From IMG/VR virus record IMGVR_UViG_3300046820_000179, positions 1 through 24,529 of that record: a DNA stretch of 24,529 bases; one strand, given 5' to 3'. A program made the position numbers and the translations under genes. Below are positions 1 through 7,809 of this stretch, piece by piece; within the stretch, counting starts at the first letter, position 1, and each line of letters begins with the position of its first letter. This DNA is from a virus. The notes beneath the pieces are model-generated. The model saw nothing but the letters and a program-made list of their open reading frames with translations. It made no database searches and was not told the DNA's origin.

Positions 1-1
1 C

Positions 2-1720
2 CTCAACGGAAACCCAACTGCGGCTGCAGGATTATCGGGCAGTAATTTCACCGATACTAGTGTGTATACTCCTTGCATAGGAAGATTTTCTTATGGGTCG
101 CTTGGCTTTACAGGATATATTACCAACGTTAGAGTCGCAAAGTCAGCATATTATTCAACAGCATTTAATCCAGCCAGAACTCCTTTTACTAGAAATAGTG
201 AAGGAGCATCTAATGTTCAGTTATTATTAAATCATTTAAATTCAACAAGATTCTTAACTGACTCTAGTGTTAACAATCTAACCGTTACAAATAGCGGAAC
301 TTTTTTCAACAACCTGTCGCCTTACAATTCTCAGTATTTGCCTTTTGCACCAGTGACAACAGTCAGTGCAGTAATTACACCAAGTGCAACGCTGGTTAAC
401 GAAGGCGATACAATCACATTTACTGTTTCCGGTACTAACACAGTAAATGGAACCTATTATTATACTATTGAACAACCTGTAGGTGATTTGACGGGTGCGG
501 ATTTTACTAGTGGAAGTCTGTCAGGCACATTTAGTATAAGCGGTAATAGCGGAAGTTTTCCATTAACCTCAGTAAGAGATTTATCCACTGAAGGTGATTC
601 TACATTTGCTGTTTACGTTAGAAGCGGGTCTATAACAGGACCAGTTTTAGGAACTAGTGCTGAAATTACACTAACTGACAGTTCTCTAACGCCAGAGTTT
701 ACAGTTACCCCCGCAAGTATCAACGAAGGAGGTTCAGGATCGTTTACAGTGGCCAACGTTGGTGCAGACGGTACTTACTTCTGGACAGCAATTGGACAAG
801 CCGGCATTCTTTCAGATTTACAAGCAACTAGTGGATCTTTCTTAGTCAGCGGCAGTACTAGCGGATTAGATAACGGAACAGGATCGTTCTCTGTTACTGC
901 ACTAGCAGATAGGACCACAGAAGGCGCCCAAACATTCCAAGTGCAAGTTCGAAGCGGTAGTACATCGGGTACAGTAGTCATCACCAGCGCTAGTGTAACA
1001 GTTAACGATACATCGTTAACACCGTTTGCTACTGTTACAGGCAATACTAACATTGCAGAACTTTCTGGCAACTACGGTAGTTTCCCTACTTCTACAACTG
1101 TTCAAGTGGGCAACCTTGGCCCAGCAGGCACATATTACTATACATTTAACGATGTCTTTGGAACACTACAAGCCAGCGACTTATCAACAGGAAGTTTAAC
1201 AGGTTCGTTCACAACAACATCTCTGAACCAAACAGTTAATTTAACCATTGGAGCCGCTGCCGATACTGTAGCAGAAGCAAACGGTATTCAAGTATTCACA
1301 GTTCAAGTTAGAGAAGGTTCTACATCAGGTACAGTTTTAGCAACTAGTGGACAGATACAATTATACGATTCATCAGTGGTATTTGCATCGCTTAATCCGA
1401 ATCCTGCTAGTGAAGGCAACGGGTTTGTTGTTACTGTTAGTACAAACCTTTTCTATTCCAACGGTGTAACACCTGGAACATATTTTATAACCTACGAGGG
1501 CGGAGGTACAGCCACAGCCGCTGATTTAGCCGGATTGCCGCAACCGTTTGTAGTAACTAGTCCGGGCACTTATGGGCCACTAAGTGCAGGATCTGTTGTT
1601 ACACTGGACGGAGCAGAAGGTGTTGAAACTTTCAGACTTGGAATCCGACAAGGTGACCCTAATACAGGACCACTTGTCGGACTAAGCAATTTGATTACAA
1701 TTAACGCCAGTGCTACTTAA
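2..1720 (+). CDS. Tail fibre/adhesin, 3' part (LamG-like end plus four beta-sandwich repeats)
   Basis: The reading frame is open from base 2, so the gene starts left of the window; the GTG at 62 is only an internal codon. The first ~45 visible residues (YITNVRVAKSAYY, then FNPARTPFT) match the end of the LamG/concanavalin-like domain common in phage fibres. Four ~105-115 aa repeats follow (about residues 102-208, 210-316, 320-436 and 438-552 counted from base 62). Each has an N-EG or similar turn, a GTYYYT/GTYFWT strand and an F-V-VR-GS strand, resembling Calx-beta/adhesin beta-sandwiches. This suggests a virion surface protein for receptor or matrix binding. It is Ser/Thr/Gly rich and has almost no Cys. 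It is the only plus-strand gene seen, and its stop overlaps the stop of the convergent gene. The virion role is inferred. Confidence 0.8.
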   Translation, partial: LNGNPTAAAGLSGSNFTDTSVYTPCIGRFSYGSLGFTGYITNVRVAKSAYYSTAFNPARTPFTRNSEGASNVQLLLNHLNSTRFLTDSSVNNLTVTNSGTFFNNLSPYNSQYLPFAPVTTVSAVITPSATLVNEGDTITFTVSGTNTVNGTYYYTIEQPVGDLTGADFTSGSLSGTFSISGNSGSFPLTSVRDLSTEGDSTFAVYVRSGSITGPVLGTSAEITLTDSSLTPEFTVTPASINEGGSGSFTVANVGADGTYFWTAIGQAGILSDLQATSGSFLVSGSTSGLDNGTGSFSVTALADRTTEGAQTFQVQVRSGSTSGTVVITSASVTVNDTSLTPFATVTGNTNIAELSGNYGSFPTSTTVQVGNLGPAGTYYYTFNDVFGTLQASDLSTGSLTGSFTTTSLNQTVNLTIGAAADTVAEANGIQVFTVQVREGSTSGTVLATSGQIQLYDSSVVFASLNPNPASEGNGFVVTVSTNLFYSNGVTPGTYFITYEGGGTATAADLAGLPQPFVVTSPGTYGPLSAGSVVTLDGAEGVETFRLGIRQGDPNTGPLVGLSNLITINASAT

Positions 1721-2925
1721 TTAACTTTAAGCAGGATAGTATCTTCATTAATGCGACCGTTCATTTTAGTGTCGGTTGCATTGATGTCTTCTAAGAACTT
1801 ACGCAACTGCACTTTACCAGCCGCTTTAAACTCTTTGAGTTTTTCCTCTGGCTTGCGTAGTGTCTTGCAAATACTCAAGTTCTCGTTAAAGTTCAAAATG
1901 CTTGTGCCTTTAACAGCAAGGTCCTGATACTCGTTAGCCACGTACTTGCCTAACTTGCGAGTCTTAGTATTGTAAACCCAGAGTTCCTTAGCACCGATAA
2001 TATCAGTAGGATTAACACTGACAAGTTTCAAAGGCTCGTTAGTCTTCATGTACTTGAGTTTAGCAACAAGTTTGTCCTTGCTAACTGCTTTGGTCTTGCG
2101 TGGAGCACGGTTGACCTTGGCTTCTTGGGCAAGCATTTCACAAGCATTTTTAATCTCAGTCAAAAACTGAATAAAGTTCTTAATCTGCTTCTTGCTACGA
2201 TGACTGTAGCCTTCACGCAACTGCTCGTCTGCCTTGCCGCTGGCTAGTTCTTCAAGTTCTGCCAAATCGCGAGCATAGAAGTCTTTGATAATACGTGCAT
2301 GTGCGGCCTTTGCCTGTTGACTCTTCAACAGGTTAAGTACTTTAAATGCCTTTGGATCGAAGTTTTCTGGGTCAGTTTGAAAGGACTCGTAGGCCTTTTC
2401 AATTTCTTCAGTCATGCCCAATGCAACTTCACGCAAGCGTTCTTGGATTGTAGGAACATAAACAGTAGGCTTGTCTGCTTCCACAGCCTTGGCTTCATCC
2501 GGGTCAACGTCATCTTTGCCTTCTTTGACTGCTTCAGCAATAGCCTTACGCAACCATTCGGCAGTGTCTTTACCACTGTTAAAATCTACACGTTGCGGTT
2601 GCATACCGCGGAGCAAACAACTGGCCACAGCACCCATTGTGGTACTGATACGATTGTCTTTGAGTTTCTTAACTGCGGCAATATCTGCTTTTTCAGCACT
2701 GACACTTTCCATCCACTTGATAATGAACGGCTTGTAAGATTTGATTTCAGCCTCAAGGCGATACCAATTCATTGCTCGTTTAAAGTGGCGATGGAATTCA
2801 TCAGCCGACCAAGTTTCACAGCCTTCCCACTTTGGGCTAAAATCTTTCTTTGCGTTCTCACGAATAGAAACGCTAGTGATCTTTTTTGCTTTGGCTTTGA
2901 TCTTAATGCCTGCTACTGTTGCCAT
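1717..2925 (-). CDS. Conserved phage protein of unknown function, 402 aa
   Basis: A Lys/Glu/Ala-rich, mostly helical protein. The first 20 residues are basic (KIKAKAKK). Residues ~130-170 form an acidic, linker-like stretch (KDDVDPDEAKAVEADK). The middle (residues ~170-290) looks coiled-coil/helical and the C-terminal third more mixed. There is no signal peptide, membrane segment or catalytic motif that I recognise. It is transcribed alone from a strong sigma70-like promoter at 2959-2987, with a 33-nt gap from the -10 box to ATG and a CGGAG Shine-Dalgarno (SD) a few bases before ATG. The stop codon overlaps that of the convergent fibre gene with no terminator between. Its size and strong promoter suggest an abundant product, perhaps scaffold- or DNA-associated, but I cannot assign a function. 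Confidence 0.8.
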   Translation of the reverse strand: MATVAGIKIKAKAKKITSVSIRENAKKDFSPKWEGCETWSADEFHRHFKRAMNWYRLEAEIKSYKPFIIKWMESVSAEKADIAAVKKLKDNRISTTMGAVASCLLRGMQPQRVDFNSGKDTAEWLRKAIAEAVKEGKDDVDPDEAKAVEADKPTVYVPTIQERLREVALGMTEEIEKAYESFQTDPENFDPKAFKVLNLLKSQQAKAAHARIIKDFYARDLAELEELASGKADEQLREGYSHRSKKQIKNFIQFLTEIKNACEMLAQEAKVNRAPRKTKAVSKDKLVAKLKYMKTNEPLKLVSVNPTDIIGAKELWVYNTKTRKLGKYVANEYQDLAVKGTSILNFNENLSICKTLRKPEEKLKEFKAAGKVQLRKFLEDINATDTKMNGRINEDTILLKVN

Positions 2926-2958
2926 AATATGCTCCGATGTTGTTAACTCAATAAAGTA

Positions 2959-2987
2959 ATTATATAGCCTTTTGACTCAAAAGTCAA
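2959..2987 (-). promoter_or_regulatory. Sigma70-like promoter with palindromic spacer
   Basis: On the minus strand TTGACT (2987-2982), a 17-nt spacer, then TATAAT (2964-2959), driving the 402-aa gene. The spacer and the edge of the -35 box hold a perfect inverted repeat, CTTTTGA-N-TCAAAAG (2969-2983), ideally placed for a repressor. The -35 box overlaps the 3' end of the upstream gene. Confidence 0.8.
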
Positions 2988-3255
2988 TAGCCGACCAGTA
3001 GAGAATAAACCAATTTGCGTCTTTTTTGGACTTAAACCAAAATTCCGAGAAGGACATGCGTCTTGCCCTTCTGGGTTTTAGCCAAGTTTTGAGTTGATTA
3101 TAGCACCAATCTGCCATCCTTTGGTATTCATGTTCTTCAAAATATTCTTCTGTTTCGTGGTCATCAAATAACGGAATAGTGACCCGAGAAAAATAAAATA
3201 CTTCAACTACATAATACCCGGACTTTTCACTGGTGCGAAATGCTGGTTTGGTCAC
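2977..3255 (-). CDS. Small hypothetical phage protein, 92 aa
   Basis: Not recognised. Aromatic-rich (FYFSR, FWFKSKK, WFILYW), with an acidic centre (DDHETEEYFEEHE) and a basic patch (KPRRARR) before the hydrophobic end. It is the last gene of the unit that begins at 6162, and its ATG overlaps the preceding stop (ATGA, 3252-3255). Its 3' end runs under the promoter of the next gene. Probably a compact cytoplasmic protein. No function can be inferred. Confidence 0.65.
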   Translation of the reverse strand: MTKPAFRTSEKSGYYVVEVFYFSRVTIPLFDDHETEEYFEEHEYQRMADWCYNQLKTWLKPRRARRMSFSEFWFKSKKDANWFILYWSAIDF

Positions 3256-3560
3256 AGCGTAAAGTTAATTTGCTTTATATTCTCAAATTTGAAACTACGC
3301 CAGTTACCTACAACGGTATCCCAAACTGTACACAATGTATCTGAAGTTTTTGGATTCTCAACTAAGGGAACAATACCGTCTTTTAGAGTACACTTCATTT
3401 CACGAATAGTACCATCTGCTTTGGCAAAGGTAACTTCTACGTGTTCGTGCATTTTCAACACACCTAGCAACCACTCACGGAACTGCTTACGTTCTTCTTC
3501 GTTAGCAGTACTGTACCATGTTTCGTTAAAGTCTACTAGGTCTTTTATTTCTTCACTCAT
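3252..3560 (-). CDS. SH3-fold (DUF2693-type) phage protein
   Basis: 102 aa. Residues ~1-35 are helical and acidic. From residue ~40 (VEVTFAKADGTIREMKCTL) to the C-terminal VWDTVVGNWRSFKFENI, it follows the pattern of the small SH3 beta-barrel proteins often annotated in marine T4-like phages (strand, KADG turn, MKCTL strand, late WRSFK-NI strand). The biochemical role of that family is unknown to me. It is translationally coupled to clpP upstream (TAATG overlap at 3558-3562) and to the 92-aa gene downstream (ATGA). The family call rests on memory of the motif and is moderately sure. Confidence 0.7.
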   Translation of the reverse strand: MSEEIKDLVDFNETWYSTANEEERKQFREWLLGVLKMHEHVEVTFAKADGTIREMKCTLKDGIVPLVENPKTSDTLCTVWDTVVGNWRSFKFENIKQINFTL

Positions 3561-4186
3561 TATTCGCCTCGCTTTGTAATTACCTTGTCAGCCAACCCGT
3601 AAGCAACTGCTTCTTCTGCTGACAAGAATGTGTCAAACTTCATCGTGTTAAACAACTCATCATACTGCTTACCTGCTGTGTTATGACGCACATACAGTTC
3701 TGTCAGACGCTTGTTAATACGAACACTTTCTTCAAATGTACGTTTAGCATCTTCAAACTGCAAGTCTTGTACGTGAACACTACCTCGTGTGCCAGGAGTA
3801 CCTGAACTAACACGGTGGATCATTGTGCGACTTTCAGGGAGAACAAATCGCTTGCCTTTTGCACCCGCTTGTGCAAGAAAACTACCCATGCTACATGCTT
3901 GTCCAATAACGTATGTTGCAACGTCAGGCTTGATAAACTGCATAGTGTCATAGATTGCCAGGCCAGCAGTTACAGATCCACCTGGACTGTTAATAAAGAA
4001 ACTAATTTCTTTCTCACTGTTTTCACTTTCCAGGAACAACATCTGTGCCACGATAATACTTGAACTGTGTTCGTTAACATCTGTGTCCAACATGATAACA
4101 CGATCCTTTAACAGACGTGAATAAATGTCGTAGGCACGTTCGCCTTTATTTGTTGATTCAACAACCATTGGTACTAAGTTTGGCAT
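3560..4186 (-). CDS. clpP: ATP-dependent Clp protease proteolytic subunit ClpP
   Basis: 208 aa, the normal ClpP length without a long propeptide. The serine-protease triad is complete: Ser99 in GQACSMGSF, His124 in PESRTMIHR, and Asp185 in [10 protein letters not shown]. The oxyanion/strand motif [10 protein letters not shown] is at ~63-72 and the C-terminal [12 protein letters not shown] is typical. ClpP forms a two-ring tetradecamer that degrades substrates fed by an AAA+ unfoldase (ClpX/ClpA). No unfoldase gene is visible here, so it would have to work with the host's. ClpP genes are known in several T4-like and marine phages, where maturation or proteome remodelling has been suggested. 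Start and stop overlap both neighbours (TAATG), so it is translated within the 6162-2977 unit. Confidence 0.93.
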   Translation of the reverse strand: MPNLVPMVVESTNKGERAYDIYSRLLKDRVIMLDTDVNEHSSSIIVAQMLFLESENSEKEISFFINSPGGSVTAGLAIYDTMQFIKPDVATYVIGQACSMGSFLAQAGAKGKRFVLPESRTMIHRVSSGTPGTRGSVHVQDLQFEDAKRTFEESVRINKRLTELYVRHNTAGKQYDELFNTMKFDTFLSAEEAVAYGLADKVITKRGE

Positions 4187-4419
4187 TATCTTCCTTCTGT
4201 ATATTTTTGGCCTTTGGGGCCGTTGCTAATAAAATCCATTCCAGCCATACGTCCTTCGTAGGCTTTGCCGTTCCATGACATAAGCAATTTTACACTCTTA
4301 TTCATTACAACAGTTAAATTTCGGCCTTCGTTGAAAGCCATTACTTCAGCCTTAACTGTTCGTTTTGTACTTTCCTGTATAACATCACACGTTGCTTCGT
4401 ATCTTACTTTGGTATTCAT
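4186..4419 (-). CDS. Small hypothetical protein, 77 aa
   Basis: Not recognised. The pattern of alternating strands ([48 protein letters not shown]) suggests a small all-beta fold. There is a single Cys and no catalytic signature. It is coupled by ATGA to the preceding 120-aa gene and by TAATG to clpP. Its constant place next to clpP could be tested in related phages for an adaptor role, but that is speculation. Confidence 0.65.
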   Translation of the reverse strand: MNTKVRYEATCDVIQESTKRTVKAEVMAFNEGRNLTVVMNKSVKLLMSWNGKAYEGRMAGMDFISNGPKGQKYTEGR

Positions 4420-4778
4420 GGTTGATATTCACCTGCAATGGCTTCTAACAAATCAAAATTTTCTTCTGCACGTTGTATTGCTTCGTAAGCCTTTTTCAAT
4501 GCAGGATTGTTTTTTATCTTTGCTTCTCTAGTCCACTGTTTGTCACGTTCTTTACGTGCCCAATCTAACAGAGATTCGGTCTCGGGTGTTAGTTCAATGG
4601 TTGCGTAATTAGTGTGTAATTGTTGCCAACTATTGCCATCGTTGATTTCGATACAATTCATGTTGCCATTGTAGCGCATCATACCAGCACCCATTGCTCC
4701 TGGACTAATGTAATTACTAGCAGGTTGTCCACCCGATACTGTGAGGTATCTAGATGAACTGTTAATTCCCTTTATCAT
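4416..4778 (-). CDS. Small phage protein with structural-type N-terminus, 120 aa
   Basis: The N-terminal half (INSSSRYLTVSGGQPASNYI, then GAMGAGMMRYNGNMNCIEINDGNSWQ) resembles the short beta-repeat 'MRYNG..MEVNDGNSW' modules found in phage neck or tail-associated proteins. The C-terminal half is helical and charged (ARKERDKQW, KAYEAIQRAEENFDLLEAIAGEY). It is coupled at both ends: its start lies inside the end of the 50-aa gene and it overlaps the 77-aa gene by ATGA. It could be a minor virion protein, but the early-type unit it sits in argues for caution. Confidence 0.65.
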   Translation of the reverse strand: MIKGINSSSRYLTVSGGQPASNYISPGAMGAGMMRYNGNMNCIEINDGNSWQQLHTNYATIELTPETESLLDWARKERDKQWTREAKIKNNPALKKAYEAIQRAEENFDLLEAIAGEYQP

Positions 4779-4914
4779 ACTTCTTTACCTTATCAATAAT
4801 AGCACGAGCCTCTTTGAGGTCGCTTTGTTCTAATTGCTTTTCTATTATCGCATCCAATGGCTGAACCCAACCTGTGTAGGGTTGAGTCCAGCGATAGGTC
4901 CAATGATACATCAT
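4762..4914 (-). CDS. Short coupled ORF, 50 aa
   Basis: A short frame starting ATGATG at 4914 and overlapping the previous gene's TGA (ATGA). It encodes MMYHWTYRWTQPYTGW at the start and ends KVKKYDKGN. Its stop lies just inside the next gene's 5' end. The N-terminus is Trp/Tyr-rich and the rest is an amphipathic helix (DAIIEKQLEQSDLKEARAII). The perfect overlaps at both ends and the otherwise unexplained 130-nt gap support it as real. Function unknown. Confidence 0.65.
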   Translation of the reverse strand: MMYHWTYRWTQPYTGWVQPLDAIIEKQLEQSDLKEARAIIDKVKKYDKGN

Positions 4915-5318
4915 TGGTACTTGTCATCCAGATTAACGTTGGTCAATCCTGCTACAGTTTGAAACTTTTCCCAAGCAGATTTTGCTACAGGATTCATTTC
5001 CAATTCTGCACTGGGCAGTACTGCCTCGAGCCAAATTTCCGGACGACGACGAGGGTTAGCACCAAACTTGCGTGGCTGATGCATCTTGCCAGAGTCATAC
5101 AAGTCAATAGTGATATTGCGGAACTTGCTTTCGTCCTCATCTGGATATCCTGACCACTCTGGATTACTCCAGTGATAGCCTTGCCAAATACCTGCCCATT
5201 GGTCGTCATTATGCGGATCAAAGTCTGTCCGAGTAATCAGTACCAAAACATCATTAATATCCACTACTCCGTCTACAATGTCGCGAACGCAACGGCTATA
5301 ACTAAGTCCAATTTTCAT
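4911..5318 (-). CDS. Conserved phage hypothetical, 135 aa
   Basis: The frame extends further upstream, but MKIGLSYSRCVRDIVDG at 5318 is the sensible start: it lies 1 nt after the preceding TAA and avoids a long overlap. The N-terminus reads IDINDVLVLITRTDFDP-like, followed by a W-rich segment (QWAGIWQGYHWSNPEWSGY), ITIDLYDSGKMHQPRKFG, and RRRPEIWLEAVLP. Hypothetical proteins with this layout occur in several large phages. No enzyme motif is recognised. It lies in the 6162-2977 unit. Confidence 0.7.
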   Translation of the reverse strand: MKIGLSYSRCVRDIVDGVVDINDVLVLITRTDFDPHNDDQWAGIWQGYHWSNPEWSGYPDEDESKFRNITIDLYDSGKMHQPRKFGANPRRRPEIWLEAVLPSAELEMNPVAKSAWEKFQTVAGLTNVNLDDKYQ

Positions 5319-5319
5319 T

Positions 5320-6162
5320 TTAAATTTCCACAATAAAGTTAGAGTCAAAATTAGGATTCTCATCGTTGTAACCGCGAGGGTTACATACTACACGAGTGTC
5401 TCCAATCATATAATCAAATGTTTGGTGCATGTGTCCATGTGTCCATAATTTAATACGGTCGTGATCCAGAATGTATTCACTCAAGTCACTGGCATATCCA
5501 CCGTTCATCAGTGTGTCGTTTTTGTAGTATTCATGGATGCTCAAATGACTCGGAGCATGATGACTACAAATTACAACCTTAGCATCTTGAGGTAAACCCA
5601 ACATTACCGACTTGAAGTATTCTTTAGTACGAACGTGTTCGCTAATAGTGCGAGCAGGCAGAAACTTTTTGAATCCTTCTTTAGCAATGCGAATAAGCCT
5701 AAAGTCATTCATAGCATGTTCGAGATGATACAGGGTCAAACTGTCTGCGTTATTACAGTCAGTCCACAATGTGCCACCGATGAATGTAACATCATCAATT
5801 TGCTTAGTACCCTTGTCCAACAAGTAGACATTTTGAATATTAAGATAACCTAGCATATTGCGAATTTCATCTGCACTCAAATCAAACTTCCCATGATAAT
5901 GCTCGTGGTTACCCATGACATAAATCACATGTTTGAATTGAAAACTCACACGCTGAAAGAAGTCACGATATCTCATGCTACGTTTAGCACGGCCGTGTCC
6001 GTCTGTTGGAAGATTTTCCCATGCAAGACTAGGCGGCTGTTTATGGAGGTCATCTGCAACCATAATGTCGCCACTTAGAACTAGAACGTCAGCACCATTT
6101 TCATTCTTGATGTTGATGTCTTCAAATTCTAAATGTAAGTCTGATACGATTTGTATTTTCAT
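5320..6162 (-). CDS. Calcineurin-like metallophosphoesterase, 280 aa
   Basis: It carries all blocks of the binuclear metallophosphoesterase fold: SDLHLE (7-12), GDI (31-33), GNHEH (84-88), SHHAPSH (200-206) and GHMHQ (243-247). It should hydrolyse a phosphomono- or phosphodiester with Mn/Fe-type metals in the cytoplasm; the substrate is not predictable. It heads an eight-gene unit reaching 2977. MKIQIVSDLHLE fits the family N-terminus, so ATG 6162 is secure. The -10 box ends only 6 nt upstream, which predicts transcription starting on the A of this ATG (a leaderless mRNA) with no Shine-Dalgarno. A second, shorter phosphoesterase is at 17314-17859. Confidence 0.9.
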   Translation of the reverse strand: MKIQIVSDLHLEFEDINIKNENGADVLVLSGDIMVADDLHKQPPSLAWENLPTDGHGRAKRSMRYRDFFQRVSFQFKHVIYVMGNHEHYHGKFDLSADEIRNMLGYLNIQNVYLLDKGTKQIDDVTFIGGTLWTDCNNADSLTLYHLEHAMNDFRLIRIAKEGFKKFLPARTISEHVRTKEYFKSVMLGLPQDAKVVICSHHAPSHLSIHEYYKNDTLMNGGYASDLSEYILDHDRIKLWTHGHMHQTFDYMIGDTRVVCNPRGYNDENPNFDSNFIVEI

Positions 6163-6168
6163 ATTGAT

Positions 6169-6197
6169 ATTATACTACAATTTTGTTTGTTTGTCAA
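6169..6197 (-). promoter_or_regulatory. Consensus sigma70-like promoter, leaderless geometry
   Basis: TTGACA (6197-6192), 17-nt spacer, TATAAT (6174-6169), 6 nt, then ATG at 6162. Both hexamers are perfect consensus. The expected +1 is the A of the start codon. The promoter overlaps the 3' end of the 121-aa gene. Confidence 0.85.
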
Positions 6198-6540
6198 CGG
6201 TATTGGCCCATTTGAGCGACCAGAAGGTATAGTCCACATCTTTGAGTTTGGCTGTGACTGCGTACTTGTAACCATAACTCATAGGATCAGCATATCTGTG
6301 CCAAACAGGAGATTCTATGGAGTGACTCATTACCCAAGAGCCCGACTCACTGTGTTGCCATTTTAGCAAAGGCTCAGCGGCATAGATATCCGGATCTTCT
6401 ACATCACCCATATTGAACGTATGCACTACTACATTATGAATGCGATATGCCCTGTCTCCAATAACCATAGTATCGTAAGTAGGTCCGGAAGGACTATTGC
6501 CTAAATATCCATTTTCTGATCGCATATATGAACTCATCAC
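6175..6540 (-). CDS. Hypothetical phage protein, 121 aa
   Basis: The sequence suggests a small beta-rich domain: YDTMVIGDRAYRIHNVVVHTF in the first half, then WVMSHSIESPVWHRY, YGYKYAVTAKLKDVDYTF and a C-terminal WSLKWANTVDKQTKL. The HxI-x-P-VWHRY segment recurs in phage hypotheticals, but I know no function for it. MM at the start leaves 6540 or 6537 as start; 6540 gives an ATGA overlap with the dehydrogenase stop. It is the last gene of the unit that starts at the ligase. Confidence 0.7.
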   Translation of the reverse strand: MMSSYMRSENGYLGNSPSGPTYDTMVIGDRAYRIHNVVVHTFNMGDVEDPDIYAAEPLLKWQHSESGSWVMSHSIESPVWHRYADPMSYGYKYAVTAKLKDVDYTFWSLKWANTVDKQTKL

Positions 6541-7334
6541 TGCCGCCTGTGTTTTTTATTAATTGATTCTACTCTTTGTAGCAGTTCAAAATCTAAGTCG
6601 TGATCTATTGCTTCTTCAATAATAGCCGCAACGTCTTTTGGAAAGCAAGCACCTCCCCACCCGTACTCGCCATCTGGTCCGGGCACATCCATATGTGTGC
6701 GACCAATTCGCATATCGTATGTAGATAGAGAACACATTGTATCCCAGTCGATGCCTTCTGCTTCTGCTAATTGTTGAAACTCGTTCATAAATGTTACCTT
6801 GGTAGCAAGATAACTATTCATCATGTACTTGTACAGTGCCGCACTCTTAATGTCTGTGTAAAATACATTTTCATCTAGTGTGGGAATACCGTCAGCAATA
6901 ATAATTCGTGCTCGTTCGCACCATTCTTCAGTTCCACCTAGAATTTGATATTCAGCATTAGCATAATCTGCAATGTGGTTACGTGCTGTTAAGAACTCAG
7001 GACAATAAACGATGTTTGGATATTGTTTGTGTAGTCGTGCGTATACGCTAGGTGGTGCAGTAGTCTTACAAATAATTGGAACTTCGTTTGCAATGTTTAC
7101 AAACATCAAGTCTTTAAGAACATTTTCTAAAAAACTTGTATCACACTTTCCGCTTTCTAATGTGGTATCAACAGGTGGACTTGGTACACATACGTAGATA
7201 CCGTCGCACCCAACAAGATCCGACATCTTAGCACTGTCTGGAAGTTTTGGATCAACCACTACGAGTTCCTGCTTACGATGTGCCCACCCTACTGCTGAAC
7301 CCACGTAACCAAATCCTATAATTCCAATTTTCAT
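6537..7334 (-). CDS. Short nucleotide-sugar (UDP-glucose/GDP-mannose type) dehydrogenase
   Basis: 265 aa. The Rossmann fingerprint GFGYVGSAVG is at 7-16, the nucleotide-sugar motif KTTAPP at ~90-95, and the helix with catalytic Lys169 and Asn173 at LYKYMMNSYLATK. The catalytic Cys230 is in GGACFPKD. The family oxidises the C6 hydroxyl of a sugar nucleotide to a carboxylate with two NAD+ via a Cys thiohemiacetal. Typical enzymes are ~390-440 aa; here the third, C-terminal UDP-binding domain is missing and the protein stops ~35 aa after the Cys. It may be a naturally minimal phage form or have a changed substrate. It is coupled to its neighbours by ATGA at both ends. It might modify host envelope sugars or phage glycan precursors, but this is inferred. 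Confidence 0.85.
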   Translation of the reverse strand: MKIGIIGFGYVGSAVGWAHRKQELVVVDPKLPDSAKMSDLVGCDGIYVCVPSPPVDTTLESGKCDTSFLENVLKDLMFVNIANEVPIICKTTAPPSVYARLHKQYPNIVYCPEFLTARNHIADYANAEYQILGGTEEWCERARIIIADGIPTLDENVFYTDIKSAALYKYMMNSYLATKVTFMNEFQQLAEAEGIDWDTMCSLSTYDMRIGRTHMDVPGPDGEYGWGGACFPKDVAAIIEEAIDHDLDFELLQRVESINKKHRRQ

Positions 7335-7555
7335 CTAAGCGCATCCATTGTTAGTTCTTTGCCATATACATGCGACACCAATTGAATGTATCCTTTTGCA
7401 ATAGCAAAGTTAATTTGATCCCTAAGTTGACTTGGGCACTGTGGAAGAATATGAATCATAGCACGGGGATATGTTACCATTCCGTCATTGAGTGTAAAGT
7501 CAGGAGTTCCCTGACGAATTGGCCGCACTTCTCTAAGCGGTTTAGTATTAAACAT
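7331..7555 (-). CDS. Small hypothetical protein, 74 aa
   Basis: Not recognised by function. REVRPIRQGTPDFTLNDGMV leads into a helix with CPSQLRDQINFAIAKGYIQLVSHVYGKEL. It has the look of a small phage regulatory or accessory protein. Its start overlaps the upstream stop (TAATG at 7553-7557), and it is coupled by ATGA to the dehydrogenase. Confidence 0.65.
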   Translation of the reverse strand: MFNTKPLREVRPIRQGTPDFTLNDGMVTYPRAMIHILPQCPSQLRDQINFAIAKGYIQLVSHVYGKELTMDALR

Positions 7556-7809
7556 TACTTACCTTTCAGTGTGTCTAATGTTTGTTTCTTTGCTTCTTCT
7601 TTAACTTCGTCTCTGTGAATAGTTTGGAGTCCGCGAAACAGTTCTTCAATGACATGTATAATAGCATCCTTGCCATCTTCTGTCAAGTGACTGTACTCAG
7701 GACTTACAGTACTTTCATGCCAAACACGTTGATTCTTACTGAGTTCTAACAAAGAACCATACAGCATGTCTTTGTGCATTGAGCGTCGGATATCATATTT
7801 TCTCGCCAC
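7555..7809 (-). CDS. Small helical hypothetical protein, 84 aa (GTG start)
   Basis: The open frame runs much further upstream, but that part overlaps the ligase C-terminus. The best start is GTG at 7809, preceded by AGAGGG with a 7-nt spacing, giving MARKYDIRRSMHKDMLYGS. ATG at 7779 is the alternative (74 aa) but has no clear SD. The body is charged and helical (LLELSKNQRVWHE, GKDAIIHVIEELFRGL, RDEVKEEAKKQTLDTLKGK). It overlaps the ligase end by 17 nt. Function unknown. Confidence 0.65.
   Translation of the reverse strand: MARKYDIRRSMHKDMLYGSLLELSKNQRVWHESTVSPEYSHLTEDGKDAIIHVIEELFRGLQTIHRDEVKEEAKKQTLDTLKGK

Noticed and set aside
2299-2946. Long plus-strand frame opposite the 402-aa gene
   Set aside because: Antisense shadow: Cys/Phe-rich, no ribosome site, and the minus-strand gene has proper promoter and start.
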